From Agapanthus africanus (taxonomy: Eukaryota > Streptophyta > Magnoliopsida > Asparagales > Amaryllidaceae): a stretch of 64,000 nucleotides of DNA. Below, in pieces: positions 33,722 through 46,200 of the stretch. The stretch lies in contig JASDDO010000028.1 of NCBI GenBank assembly GCA_030015575.1, positions 20,377,154 to 20,441,153 of the forward strand. The letters are read 5' to 3'. The notes beneath the pieces were generated by a model that saw only the letters and a list, made by a program, of their open reading frames with translations, did no database searches and had not been told where the DNA came from. The translations under genes were made by a program, and so were the position numbers. Every line of letters begins with the position of its first letter. Positions within the stretch are counted from its first letter, which is position 1.

Positions 33722-36700
33722 TGTCACGCCCCGCTTCCCGGTGTACGGCGAAGGGGACGGGACTGGTCCGCTACGTATATACTCAGAAGTACATACGCTA
33801 AGCGTATCTAAGCAATATAAAAATAAATACACAAGAGACAAGATATAATAAAAACAACAACTTTTATTTATTAAAATTCTTTTGTATAATACATGAAAAG
33901 GAAATACAACTGAAATAAAACGATACCTAAACAATGTCATAACAGGATATGAAAAGTACCGAATGGAAAATGTACAATGAAACTAGAGCTCTGGTTCTTC
34001 AGCAAACTGCTCCAAGTCTTCTACAGATGGCTCGATCTCTGCCGGGTCCAAACCACCTGACGAAATTCAAAGAAGAAATGATAGAATGTCGTCAGCGAAC
34101 AAGTCGCTCGGTAAATCCCAAAGATAAGAGGAAAGTAATGTCGTGTTAACGTTGTTGTTTGTAGCTTGGTACAGAAGGATGCTAGTGTATACGAGAGGGG
34201 TCTCTATATGCTACAGATCAGGGCAAACGGAATGTACAAGAAACCGTTAAGCCACGGTACAACAGCAACGGAATATAGGTTAGGTGTCTTAATCTTACCG
34301 TCTCGTGCCACTTTTAACACCTTCCGTACCAATCTACCCCTTAAAACCCCGTAGTGTTTTGATTGTATCGTTTGTACTGTAAATTGAATTGATTGTATAA
34401 TTGATTGACTGACCGAAACCATGATATCAGTAAACGGATATAACCGTAGAATCATGTAAATGGAATAACTGGAGAACCATGTAAATGGAATGTATATCCA
34501 TGGCTCGGTTCGGTCAAGTCGTATAGATTGATAATTGGATTCATAGATTCATGTTGAAGATTGTAAATTGTAGATTGACTTGAATCATATTCAAGTCAGA
34601 TTAATCAGACTCAAACCCGAGTCAGCCAATTAGAAATGTAAGTCGAAATCTTGATTATTTCTTAAACCTATAATTGGTAGGGTCCTTAGGATAATTTATA
34701 AAACTTGAGGGGGTTTTATGTAAAATACTTTTATATACTTTTCAAAATACACCTCAAGTATTCATTATTCGTCTTTAGAGTTGTAATGAAGGTGGATTTT
34801 ATATTGTGATATTTCTAGTGAAAATATCCTAGATTCATAATTAAAGGTATTTATTTATAATATTGATTTATTTGGAATTCATAGTATTTTAGTGTAAAAT
34901 TTGTTCTTGTGATTTTTAGAAAAAGGTGGAATATTTATATCATAACAAAATAGATATTTTAATGATAAATATACATATATTTATACAAAAAATAATTTTA
35001 ATAAATATTTTATATTCTAAAAATCTCATTTTCTTAAGATGTCGTATTTTAAATCTTTCGAGACCGAATGCTCCTTGCGGAGCTCTGAATCTCGCACTAC
35101 TAAGCCCGAAGGTGTGCGATAAACAGCACCATCCCGAACGGGTTCCCCAAAGTGGGTTGTAGCGGCGCTTTGCAAAGATTGTAAAATACTAAATCCTTTA
35201 GAAAACGGTTTATAAAGTAAATGGTATTTATTGGTAAAAATATCAATTTTCCGTATTTTAGGTTCTAGGGCTTCCTAAGTTAACTAGACTATTTCTAAAT
35301 GGTCTAAACGACAAGTCGTGAGATGCCTCAAATCGCCTCTGCACCATCAATTGTGGCCAGGTAAGTACAAATGAAGAAAGGAGGGATCCGCTCACGAATC
35401 ACCGTGAGACGGGCCTTTTAAAATTACCTTTCTCACTTGCCTAGCCTAGACACCACAAAGTCAGGTTTAGATAAACGACCGATGTCCACAACTTATCGTA
35501 TTTTCATAATAAGATGTATTTATTTAAAAGTGTACCAACTCTAACTCTTTTAGAAATAGTTTTATTAAGTGTATAGTATTTAAATGTAAATGCTTGTTTT
35601 CTCATATTCTAAGGTTTCAATGGTATCGTGTTAGGTTGTAAGTAAGTGTGTGAGGAGGTAGGTCGTTATCTCGTGATCTACTTTAAATGTATAGCAAGTT
35701 TGATGGGTTAAATGAAGGATTGAAACAATATGGTATTTAAATGAAAAAATACGATAATTTGAGAAAGCTATCATTTCATGTGATGAAACTTGTTCAAATT
35801 GTTTAATTAGTGTTTAATAATCAACATAAGGAAGTTTAAGAATGATTGTATTAGTGAGAAGTGGAATTTTATAAAAAACCGATTCGGAAATCGGATTTGT
35901 TCCGATTCCGTCGGGTTTTGTAATTTCGTATTTTTCTTGAATTGGGAAGAGAGATAGAAGGGGACTTACGGGTTTTCGATTACACTAGAGAGTGAGAGGG
36001 AACTAGAGGGATTGCTCATGTTGCATCGTCGTCGGTAGTTCATAAGACGTTTGCCGGAATTTCCGCCGGAATCTCGTCGGAGCTTCGCCTCGAGCTTGTT
36101 TTCAAAGTACACGACTCTTGGAAATTTTTTGAGAGAGTGGGCTCAGAATTTTAGGATGAGAGGGTAGAGGGTAGGGGGTGTATTTATAGGGTAGGCTAGG
36201 GGTAGGGTAGATGAAGGGTTTTAAAATTAAAAAAAATGTAAAAATATAGAAAATTCATTAAAAATTTGGAGTAATTAGTTGTTAATGGGCTTTCTGGAAC
36301 CGATCCAATAAATTAGAGTGTGCAGGGGGTTAGAGAAGTGTAAAAGTCGCATTTTTGGTGTTGGGGACTCGGCCGTCCGGCCGAGTCCGACCGGCAGCGC
36401 CGGCCCGAGTCGGGGGTCGAGGAGGTGGGGGTCGCCGGGGTAAGACACTGGTATTTTTAGTTTTTTAGGTTTAGTTCAACTTTTGAGAGTTATGGTGTGT
36501 GGACTTTTGGGCTTCCAAAGGATTTAAAACAAAATAAATATTAAAAATAATGTGGGGCATGGGATTTGAATTCTGGCGGCTTGGTTCCGCAGTGCAAGGT
36601 ATTACCAATGAGCTACAAGCCCCTTCTTGTAATTATTGTGTGAAATAAATACTTAAAGAGATATCAGTAATATTAAATACTCCAAGTATACTTTGAATTT

Positions 36701-36738
36701 AAATCAATTCTTTGTACATTAAAAATGGAGTTGTTACA
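33722..36738 (-). mobile_element. E4 3' LTR
   Basis: On the + strand it runs from TGTCACGCCCCGCTTCCCGG to GGAGTTGTTACA. It matches the right LTR end to end apart from small differences, including about 50 bases present only in the other copy near 54893-54940. It is followed by the purine tract (minus strand AAGGAGGGTAGAC, 36751-36739), which fixes this as the 3' LTR. Confidence 0.92.
36553..36623 (-). other. tRNA-like sequence inside the E4 3' LTR
   Basis: Read on the minus strand, GGGGCTT at one end pairs largely with ATGCCCC at the other over 71 bases. An A-box-like TAGCTCATTGG and a B-box-like GAATTCAAATCCC are correctly placed. The anticodon arm is not convincing, so this is a tRNA-derived fragment (perhaps a captured SINE head), not a functional tRNA gene. 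The copy in the other LTR is 57329-57398, with a better B box (GAGTTCAAATCCC). Confidence 0.5.
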
Positions 36739-36755
36739 GTCTACCCTCCTTACAA

Positions 36756-36775
36756 AAATTTCGTCCTCGAAATTT
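36756..36775. repeat. Hairpin abutting the E4 polypurine tract
   Basis: AAATTTCG and CGAAATTT are perfect arms around TCCT, four bases from the purine tract at 36739-36751. This inverted repeat near the end of pol is a common feature of chromovirus-type plant elements. Confidence 0.75.
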
Positions 36776-36844
36776 ACAACTTTTATTTGAGAACTAGTTT
36801 ACAAAGAGGTGAGGATATCTTGCACTCGTTTCATCTTCCCTTTT

Positions 36845-39800
36845 TCAAGTGGATTCTCCTGGAGTGTCTTTCCGCCACATTACTCGGACTAAGTTAACTT
36901 TCTTGTTCCGAAGTGTCTTCACTTTCCTGTCCAGGATCTCCACAGGCTGTTGCTCACAAGACAAGTCGGGCTGTATAGTGAGCTCGGAATGATTAAGAAC
37001 ATGGCTGGGGTCACTCACATACTTTCTGAGTTGGGATACGTGGAACACATTATGCACTCCTTCCAATGAGGGTGGAAGCGCTAAGCGGTATGCCACTTCA
37101 CCGACTCGTTCGAGTATGTCGAACGGTCCAATGTATCTCGGACTTAATTTACCCCGTCTTTCAAATCGGATCACTCCACGGTTCGGAGATATCTTCAGGA
37201 ATACGTGATCTCCTGGCTGGAACTCCAAGTGTCGTCTCTTTGCATCAGCCCAGTGCTTCTGTCAATCTTGGGCTATGCGCATCCTTTCCCTGATAGTACG
37301 AACCACATCAACGGTCGCTACTATCATCTCTGATCCAAGAAGTTCCCTATCTCCGATGTCGTTCCAACTTAATGGTAATCGACACTTCCTTCCATACAAT
37401 GCTGCAAAAGGTGTCATTCCTATGCTTGCTTGGTAGCTGTTATTATACGCGAACTCCACAAGATGCAAGTGATCTTCCCACGATCCTTTGAAGTCTAGCA
37501 TATACGCTCTGAGCATATCCTCCAAGATCTGAATAGTTCGTTCCGACTGACCATCTGTTTGTGGATAATAAGCCGTGCTGAAGTTCAGACTTGTTCCCAA
37601 TCTTGCTTGCAGACTCTGCCAAAATTGCGATCGGAACCTGGTGTCACAATTGGAGACAATGCAGACTGGTACTCCATGAAGTCTCACAATTTCTTGTATG
37701 AATTCATGGGTATCATAGATAGTACATTATGAAGAGTTTAAATCTTAAGTAGATTATTACCTCCTTGTACTTCTTTGCTAGTGTCTCAGTTGATTGGCCA
37801 ACTCGAAATGGGATGAAGTGAGCCGACTTTGTGAGTCGAACCACAATGACCCATATGGCATCGTTACCCTTTGTGCTGTGAGGGAGAGCAGTCACAAAAT
37901 CCATCGTGATGTGTTGCCACTTCCATTCTGGGATTGGTAACGGTTGAAGTAGTCCAGCTGTTCTATGATGTTCAGCCTTTATTTGCTGACACACCAAGCA
38001 TTTTGCGACGCTTCTGGCTACTTCACGCTTCATTCCATGCCACCAATAATTCTGACGTAGATCTTTGTAAATTTTGGTACCTCCAGGATGTACTGAGTAG
38101 GGAGAGCTGTGAATTTCTTTCAGTAACTCTTTCCGAACAGGAACTTTTCATACACACAACCTGCTGTCGTATCTCAAAGATCCGTCTTCATGGATGATGA
38201 AGTCTGTTCTGAGTCCATTCTCTACTTGTTCTCTGATCCTTTGCAACTTAGCATCACTTGCTTGAGCTGCTTTGATCTGATTGACAATGGTTGATTGAAC
38301 TTGTAGATTCATCAAACTTGAAGCATTACCTTGCATGACTACCTAAATCTCCATCTGATGCAAGTCTTGTTGAAACTTCCACTGAGCAGTGAGATTCATC
38401 GATAATGGTTGGCGACTAAGAGCATCAGGTACTATATTCACCTTCCCTGTATGATATTGTAAGTTGATGTCAAAGTCCGCCATGAGCTTTAACCATCTTC
38501 TCTGCCACATATTCAACTCCTTTTGAGTAAACACGTATTTCAGACTTTTATGATCTGTGTAGATGTTCACTCGTTCACCAAGTAGATAATGGCGCCAAAT
38601 CTTGAGAGCAAAGATGACGGCTGCCAACTCCAAGTCATGCGTCGGATAATTGCGCTCATGAGTCTTCAGTTGTCTTGAAGTATAAGCCACAACCTTACCG
38701 TGCTGATGTAGAACACATCCTAATCTCTTACCGGATGCATCACAATGCACTTCGAATCCTCTAGATTGATCCGGTATTACGAGAATAGGTGCTGATGTCA
38801 ACCTTGACTTGAGTTCTACGAAAGCTTGTTCGCATGCTTCTGACCACACAAAATCTTCATCTTTACGTGTGAGCTTTGTCAGGGGTGTTGCTATCTTCGA
38901 AAATCCCTCAATGAAACTTCTGTAATATCCAGCTAGACCCAAGAAACTCCGAATGTCCTTCACTGACTTTGGTGCAGGCCATTCGCTAACTGCTGCAACT
39001 TTCGCTGGATCCACAGAGATTCCTTCTCCTGATACGATATGCCCAAGAAAACCAACTTGATTTAGCCAAAACTTGCACTTGCTGTACTTGGCATAAAGCT
39101 TATGTTGTCGAAAAGTTTTTAGGACAATTCGTAGGTGCTCTGCATGTTCTTTCCGACTCTTAGAATACACCAGGATGTCGTCGATGATGATGACAACAAA
39201 TCTGTCTAAGTACTCCCGGAAAACTTTATTCATTAGGTTCATAAATATTGCTGGTACATTGGTCACTCCAAATGGCATCACTAGAAATTCGTAATGTCCA
39301 TAGCGAGTTCTGAAAGCTGTTTTGTGAATATCAGCTTCCTTGACCTTCACTTGATGATAACCTGAACGAAGATCCAATTTAGAGAAAACACAAGATCCAC
39401 TTGGCTGATCGAATAAATCATCGATGCGCGGGAGTGGATACTTTTTCTTTATCGTGACTTCGTTCAAGGCTCTATAATCGATGTACATTCTGTATGAACC
39501 TTCCTTCTTCTTCACAAGTAGTACATGTGCTCCCCAACTTGAAGTGTTGGGACGAATCCATCCTTTCGCCAATAATTCGTCCAACTGTGTTCGGACTTCC
39601 TTCAAACCTTCCGGACTTAATCTATAAGGTGCTTTAATCACCGGTTGTGCTCCTGGTACTAAATCAATACTGAATTCAAGAGCTCGATCGGGAGGCAAAC
39701 CTGATATATCGTCAGGAAATACATCGTCGAACTCTCGAACTACCTCTGGTCTTGATTCTTCTTCCGCTTGAGCTGCTGCAACTACTGCTTCCCTTGGCTT

Positions 39801-40808
39801 CACTTTGTAGGTACTTGGCTCCAAGGTACGGTCTCCGCTTTTGAGATAGAAGACTGGATGGTCTGGAATCTCGAATACTACCCTCCTTTGACGATAGTCG
39901 ATGGTAGCATAAAAAGTTCCAAGCCAATTCATTCCTAGAACCACATCAAAGTTTGGTATGTCCAGTACTTTGAAGTCAGCATAAAACTCTCTGCTGCAGA
40001 CGACGACTAGACACAAGCCGTATCCCATGGTTGCCTTTAGAACGCCATTTCCTGAACTGACATTCCAGCTGGATACAAGCGGTGAGACTGGAATCGCATG
40101 GCTTCGGACGAACCATTGCGACATAAAGCAGTGGGATGCCCCAGTATCAAACAGTGCTAGTGCAGGGAGTGAGGCTACTAAGATTGTACCTAAGGTATGT
40201 GGGATATGTTTTAGGTATAGGGAAAGCGTGTAGATAAAGAAGACTGAAAGAAAAGTTTGAGAAGAAAAGTTTACCAGTGATGACTTGGCCAGTGGCCTCA
40301 GCTTCTTCCACGGACATCGTGAAAGCCTGGCGCCTTGGTACATTCCTCCTGGCCTGAGGAGCATTCCTCGGAACGTTCCTTTGAGCTTGATGGAACTGAC
40401 GAGGAGGTGGTGCGGCTTATGGTCCTCTGGGTGGTGCAGGTAGTGCAGGTCTTGGAGCGGGGGCTTGGATGGCTGGACGCTGTGGGTAATTGTTTGTTGG
40501 TCTGGGAGCAGCATCTGGGTTTTTCCTTTGGGGACAAGACCCAATATCATGAGTAACTGAGCCGCAGACTAAGCAAAGACGGTTGGCTCGCCGGCAGTCT
40601 TTCATCATATGTCCGGCTCTCTTGCAGTAAGTACAAAAGGCTGGGTTGGGACGATGGTTCGGTACTCCGGGTCGCCTTGGCACAAAAGATGGCCTGGACG
40701 AGGCTCCTCTTGCCATCTGGTTGGCAAGACGCTTAACTCCTGCAGACTGCGATCTGCCCCTTGCTTTTATCACTGCCTCATAACTGCGGGCAGCTTCCAG
40801 AGCATCCT
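36845..40808 (-). pseudogene. E4 gag C-terminus and pol, broken
   Basis: From 40808 leftward: a gag zinc-knuckle region (CTYCKRAGHMMKDC, then [14 protein letters not shown]), an aspartic protease with DTGAS (about 40150), reverse transcriptase with [26 protein letters not shown] and IDDILVYS (39500-39150), and RNase H with HCDASG, TDHKSL and PDALSR (38760-38420). Integrase follows (CLVCQQIKAEHH, ITMDFVTALP, YYPQTDGQSERT; 37990-37290), then a chromodomain-like tail (RGKLSPRYIGPFDILERVG, VEILDRKVKTLR, VMWR). Breaks seen: a TAA near 40420, a TAG at about 38343, a frameshift near 38150, a disruption near 37735 and a TGA near 37262. The gag and protease frames join only if an 85-base intron-like insert is removed. 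No functional product is expected. Confidence 0.92.
40190..40274 (-). other. Intron-like 85-bp insert between gag and protease of E4
   Basis: On the minus strand it starts GTAAAC and ends CATACCTTAG, is pyrimidine-rich, and splits a codon between ACTG and GTACAATC. Removing it joins GQVITG directly to [16 protein letters not shown] as in related elements. Its length is not a multiple of three, so the gag and pol frames disagree if it is retained. Confidence 0.7.
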
Positions 40809-40996
40809 TGTTCCCGTCGAAATTTTGGCTCAAAACCCGCTTCCGTATAAAATAATAACAATAAAAAAAATAAAAAAAAATAAATAATAATAATAATAAA
40901 GGAGAAAATCTCCCTATCAGAGCAAAGCTCTGTTTGAATTTCAAAATTCAAAAGGTGAAGCAACGCTTCAGATCTTTTGCGCTGCGCGCAGAACGC

Positions 40997-42176
40997 CACG
41001 TGTCAAAAGCAGACACGCCAGCGCAAGGAGCGCTGCGCCCAAGGCAGCGCACCCCAATCAGAGCAAGGCTCTGTTTTAAAAATTCAAATTTTAAATAAAA
41101 GAAGCAACGCTTCAGATAACTTGTGCTCTGCGCTGCACGCCACGTGTCAAACAGTGGTGCGCTAGCGCAGTTGCGCTGCGCGACACGTGTCAAGCGCAGG
41201 AGCGCTAGCGCAGTTACGCTGCGCTCTGCGCTGCGCGACACGTGTCAAGCGCAGGTGCGCTTGCGCCAACTGCGCCAGCACTAAAATTTAAATAATAAAT
41301 TATTTAATTAATCAGAATTAAAATTCTAGAAATATCTTTCCAATCTTATTAAAATAAGAAGATTGTCTTCTGTAAAACAGAGGCCTTAGGATCAAAGATC
41401 CAACGGTGGGAAAATATCCTCAGATCAATCAGAGAAAGATCTCTGTAACTAACCTAACAAACCAATTGGCCTTATATAAAGGCCCCTAGACCCCAAGTCT
41501 CAAAAAGATATACATACAGAGATAGAAAAAAGGGAGAACTCTGAAAAATCTGAAAGGCAAGCCTTTAAAGAAAGAAGATCATCTTCTTCAAGGTAAAGAA
41601 TTAAATTCTTGAAAGAACAGAGATGAAAACACATCATAAAAAGAAGAATTTCTTCTAAAAAATATCAAAGATCTAAGAACAAGATCAAGATCTTCAATAT
41701 AAAAAAGAAAAAGATCATAAAGATCCAATCATAAAAGATTAAAGAAGTAATTTACTTCATTTCTAGATCTTTTGATCTATATAAAGCACAACCTTTTGAT
41801 GAACCATTGGTTCTTAAATCTTGAGGTAGAACCTCTTTAGAACAAGAAAAACTTGTTTCTTTGATCTTAATTAGATCAAGATGCGCTTTGCGCTATTGAA
41901 CAGTGCCCTGCACTCTTAATATGCGCCTTTGCGCTCCTTGGACTGGCGCAAGTCACTAGAGAGCTCCACGTGTCAATCACAGAACAATCTGCGCTTTGCT
42001 CTTCTAAAACAGAGTGCTGCGCTATTGGATTGGCGCACTGCACCAGAGCGCGCCACGTGTCAGTAGCGCACTGCGCTAACAGACTTGCGCTCAGAAGAGC
42101 GCGACACGTGTCACCTCCACGTGCGCTAGCGCCTTGCGCTCTTTAATTGGCGCAAAGCGCCTGACAGGCCACGTGG
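40997..42176. promoter_or_regulatory. Cluster of G-box/ABRE-type motifs in the R5 5' LTR
   Basis: CACGTGTCA occurs at 40997, 41141, 41184, 41239, 41967, 42054 and 42105, with further CACGTG cores at 42118 and 42170. ACGTGTC is the core of ABA-response elements bound by plant bZIP factors. Four lie upstream of the TATA box at 41473. Most of the cluster is retained in the 3' LTR. A regulatory role is inferred from the motif only. Confidence 0.6.
41473..41480 (+). promoter_or_regulatory. TATA box of the R5 5' LTR
   Basis: TATATAAA with CCAATTGG about ten bases upstream; the equivalent in the 3' LTR is at 51870-51877. It predicts a start near 41505. A second TATATAAA at 41777 is a weaker candidate. 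Confidence 0.55.
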
Positions 42177-43286
42177 CGCACTATTAGACAACTAAATGCT
42201 ATGCATTATTTAAAAGGGGACAGAGCCCAAATAAAGGCCTAACAGGCCAAATATAAATGTTGTGCATTTAATTAAAGAGCCCAATGCAATGCATTATAAA
42301 AGGGCCGAGCCCAAATAAAAGCTCAACAGCCATAACAACAAAATGTTCAACTCATATCAACTGAGCCCATATTCTCATAAACCTTCAAACAGGCTTTACT
42401 CCCAAATTGGACTATAAATCTCCCAACCAACTTTGGTTCAAGGGTACATCTCTGAACTCCTCTGATATCTGTTGTTGTAATCCTTCAACGTCGTCAGAGA
42501 GGTGACGAGTCCTGACGACCATACATTCCATGGACCACCATGTCCCTAAACTGGCAATCGACCGCAAAGTCTCTAAACTAAACAATAGAGTCTAAATGCT
42601 CTCTTGTCGGATCTAAACGATCCCGTTAAGTCGATCTTAGTCTTAAATTAGACTAACGTGTCATTAACAAACGTTTAAGTTGATCTTAGTCTCAAATAAG
42701 GCTAACGTATCTTTAAACCAAAACCCCAAACCCCAAATCTAAGAAAATACGGATTTGGACTAATCCACGTCCTACGGGCGATAACATAAATTAGTCTCCG
42801 TATACAATCCATGGGCAACCACAAACAAAACAAACACCCACGACACGAAGTGACCAGCTGGAGAAAGAGAAAGTTGTTACCGCGATGCGGTAGCGTAATT
42901 AACTGCAGGGGCTTGCGCCTGCAGGGAAGAGCGTCCCCACAATCAAAAACCCCTCAAACGAGGGGGAATCCAACGAAGTCTGCTACATCAGCCGCATCCG
43001 TTTAAACCTTCGATACATGGTGCCATAAATCAACTTGGCATCTTCGGAGAGGTGGACGGATAGCACCTATTAGCATCTGCCCCGAATTTGAAGCAAGACG
43101 TCTATCGCGTCTCCGCCGCGTCCTTCGGAGGGAAACAGATTCTGGCATGCCCGGTGGGACCTTTTCCTCTTTCCACTCCACACTTTGTGCGTCGTGTTCG
43201 CGAATGAATCGCGGTTTGCTGTGGTTGCCTATAGATTCGAGGTACTTAGATTTGGTGTCTTGCTCCGTGCAGAAAACAGAAGATCA

Positions 43287-46200
43287 ATGGCTTCAAACTG
43301 CACTAACCGCAACTGCAACTCTCGCTCCGTCCCATCCGTAGGAGTGACTTACGGGCCTCAAGCGGCCTCCATCTTCGCTATACCGGTGGAACAAGTGACT
43401 CAGGCTACCACCGGTATGTTCTTCGGGACCATGCTCCCGCCAGTGAACATTAATATCCCGCTGCCTTACGAAACGCAAAAGAAGTCGGTCTTTGATCGAC
43501 TCACTACTACCACGGCCCCTCTCAACGGGTCGTCCAATGTCAAGCCAGCAGCATTAGTCTTCGAAAGGCTGAGCCTGAACTCCGATGGGCCTGCCGAGAA
43601 GCCCATTACACCTGAAGTGGCCATCCCAAAGAAGATAGCCATCCCTGCTCCCAAAATCGCCAAGGCGGTTTCTCCTGCCAAAGGGTCGGTCTTCACAAGA
43701 CTGACTATTTATGTTCCCGTTCTAGGCAAAATCACCAAGGTTGTTTCCCCTACTCGGAAGTCCCTTTTTGATAGGTTGGCCGTCCCCATTCAACGGACGT
43801 CGGCCTTTAAAAGGCCGATAACAGCGAATTCTGACCAACACAGGGGGCATGAGGAGGTCACCCCTACGGTTAAACCAACTCCAATCGCACGACATGCTCG
43901 CCGTCGTTACTGGCGCCGGGTAAGGAAGGCTGGGGGAAACTCCCCCTCTGGTCTAACTCCGCCAGCTCCGATGGTGGAAATTGATGCTGCTGTTCCGACC
44001 GGGAATAGCTTTGAACCGCTAAGAAGGGTGCGCAAAAACTCGCCAACTGCCGTATTGAAAAAATCTCCTACACCTGTGGATAATGCCCCAAAGGTGAAGC
44101 TGGAGTAGCCCCCTCAACAGCCGTCCTCTAAAATTTACAAGGTCTGGCGTCAAGTCCAAGACTCCGTAATGGATCAAGACTATCTCCGCCGACAAAAAAA
44201 GATGAAGGTTCGGCAGGAGAAGGACTACTCTGTCAAGCCAGAAAAAGCAACAGCTACTTGGGTGCCCACTGCAACGGCCCCCTCAACTTCGACCGCTCAC
44301 AAAAGAAGGAGGTCGGAGAAGATCCCTGCGTCTTTAGCAAATCGCAAAGACACTGGATCTAAACGCCCCAAGTCTGGGGGCATAACGGTCCATACTGTTT
44401 ACATGGCATCTGGGAAGGAGGATAGCCGCGCTTCTACGGGCCACCGACCACTCACCCGATCCGTGACAAAAGCCCAGGAGAAACAACAGAAGCTTCAAGA
44501 GATGCTGACTACAATGGCCGCACTCACTGGGCCAAAAGAAAGCCCGGAAACATCACCAGAACAGCGTTACGACCAAGAAACTGACGCTGACTTCCTACGC
44601 AGAGTCCTCGAAAAGAAGGACAAAGAGGCAGCGGAATAAGCTGCCAATATAAAACAAATGGCTCTTCTGTTCCAAGACATGGTGGGTATGATGATCCAGC
44701 AAGACCCTCCAGCTGAAGATCCTCCGATTATCCTTGAAGATGACAGAGGAGAAACGTCGAATCCCCTGCCGGCTCTTTCAGCAGCCAAGGAGGAAACTAT
44801 CTCCAAGGCCGCCCTGGATGATTATATTGCTCAGCAGATACGAGTTCATCAGGCGAATGAAGCGGCTGGGTAAATTGTTAGAACCGGACGACCCTACCCG
44901 GGCTGGTATGACCAAATCAGTTACCCGCCGGGATATATGATCCCTAAATTCCATGTGTACAAGGGGACGGGGAATCCACATCAGCATGTCGCTCAATTCA
45001 GGACCTTATGCGGCAACACTGGAGGCGATGACAAACTGTTGCTTCTCCAGTTTGTCGGCAGCCTGGCAGAAACAGCTTTTGAATGGTACTCGGAGCTTCC
45101 CGACGACTCCATCAAAACGTTTACAGAAATGAAGTTGTTATTCACCCAGCAATTCGCGAGTGCTAGTGAACGCACCGCGATAACGGCATTGATCAATGTA
45201 AGGGTGAAGCCAGGCGAGACATGGGTCTAATATGCAATACGGTGGCGAAACTTATGGTCGAAGTGCGAACAACGCATCGAAGCAGCACCTGCGGTAGGCA
45301 TGTTCGTGGGCACTCTTGATCCGCAAGCGACCATCTCGCAATTCATGATGTTTTTCAAGCCAACTACTTTCCAGGCCTTGATTGACAAACTGGCCCAAAT
45401 GAACCAGATGGGTCACAGACCGTCTCCTCCAAAGCCAGACTCTCGAAATGAGAAAGGAAAATGGAAAGCGATCGTCGTCGCCAATACTCAACAACAGCCG
45501 AGAAACTCAAAGCCGGTTGTTCGCCAAAACAACGCGCGTCCACGCCCATCCCTCGAGGAAAGACTAGGACGTCCTTACTCGTTTCCTCAGGATAAAACGA
45601 GGAGACTGTTCGAGCTGGCGGTGCGCAACAGACTCATCAATCTGCCGAGTCTGAAATGTCCATTGCAGCCAGGCGATTTCAACGATCCTAATTACTTCCC
45701 TTACCACCGAGCAGCAAGCCATCCAATCGAAGATTGCTTCGTCTTCAAAAATTGGGTTGAGGACCAATACCAACAAGGCAAGTTCGCGTTATCCGAAAAC
45801 TGGAAGGTGAACCCACCACAACCTCATGCCCCTAAAAAAGTGGACATGCCGGGGGCAACGTGCTCTTTTGTTGAAGAAGCCCCATGGGAGGTGGCACTTT
45901 CGGCCAAAACCAAAAAAATGTTGAATGATCTCCAGACATGTCCGGCGATTAGGTGGAAGAATCCGCTAGAACCCCAGATTATCGAAGGGATGCTGAAGCC
46001 ACGCCCAACTCCAAAGATTGGTGGTGATAGCCAAAGTGCTCACACCCAGCCATCGAAATCTTCGAAAAAGAAGAAGAGATCCAAAAAGCCCGTGAAGCCT
46101 GGCGACAAGCGTACGGACCTGCAGAAACAGATCGACGCACTAGAAGAATATAATCAGAAGTCGCGGACCCCAGTCACACTCCAAGAATTCCTCAGCCACG

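Larger units (their letters stand above)
40809..43137 (+). mobile_element. R5 5' LTR
   Basis: Runs TGTTCCCGTCGAAATTTTGG to CTTCGGAGGGAAACA. It has a CCAATTGG box and TATATAAA at 41473-41480, so U3 is roughly the first 700 bp. It carries seven CACGTGTCA motifs (see separate entry) in a sequence rich in GCGC words. A candidate primer-binding site TGGCATGCCCGGTGGGACC starts at 43143, five bases downstream; I cannot name the tRNA. Confidence 0.9.
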
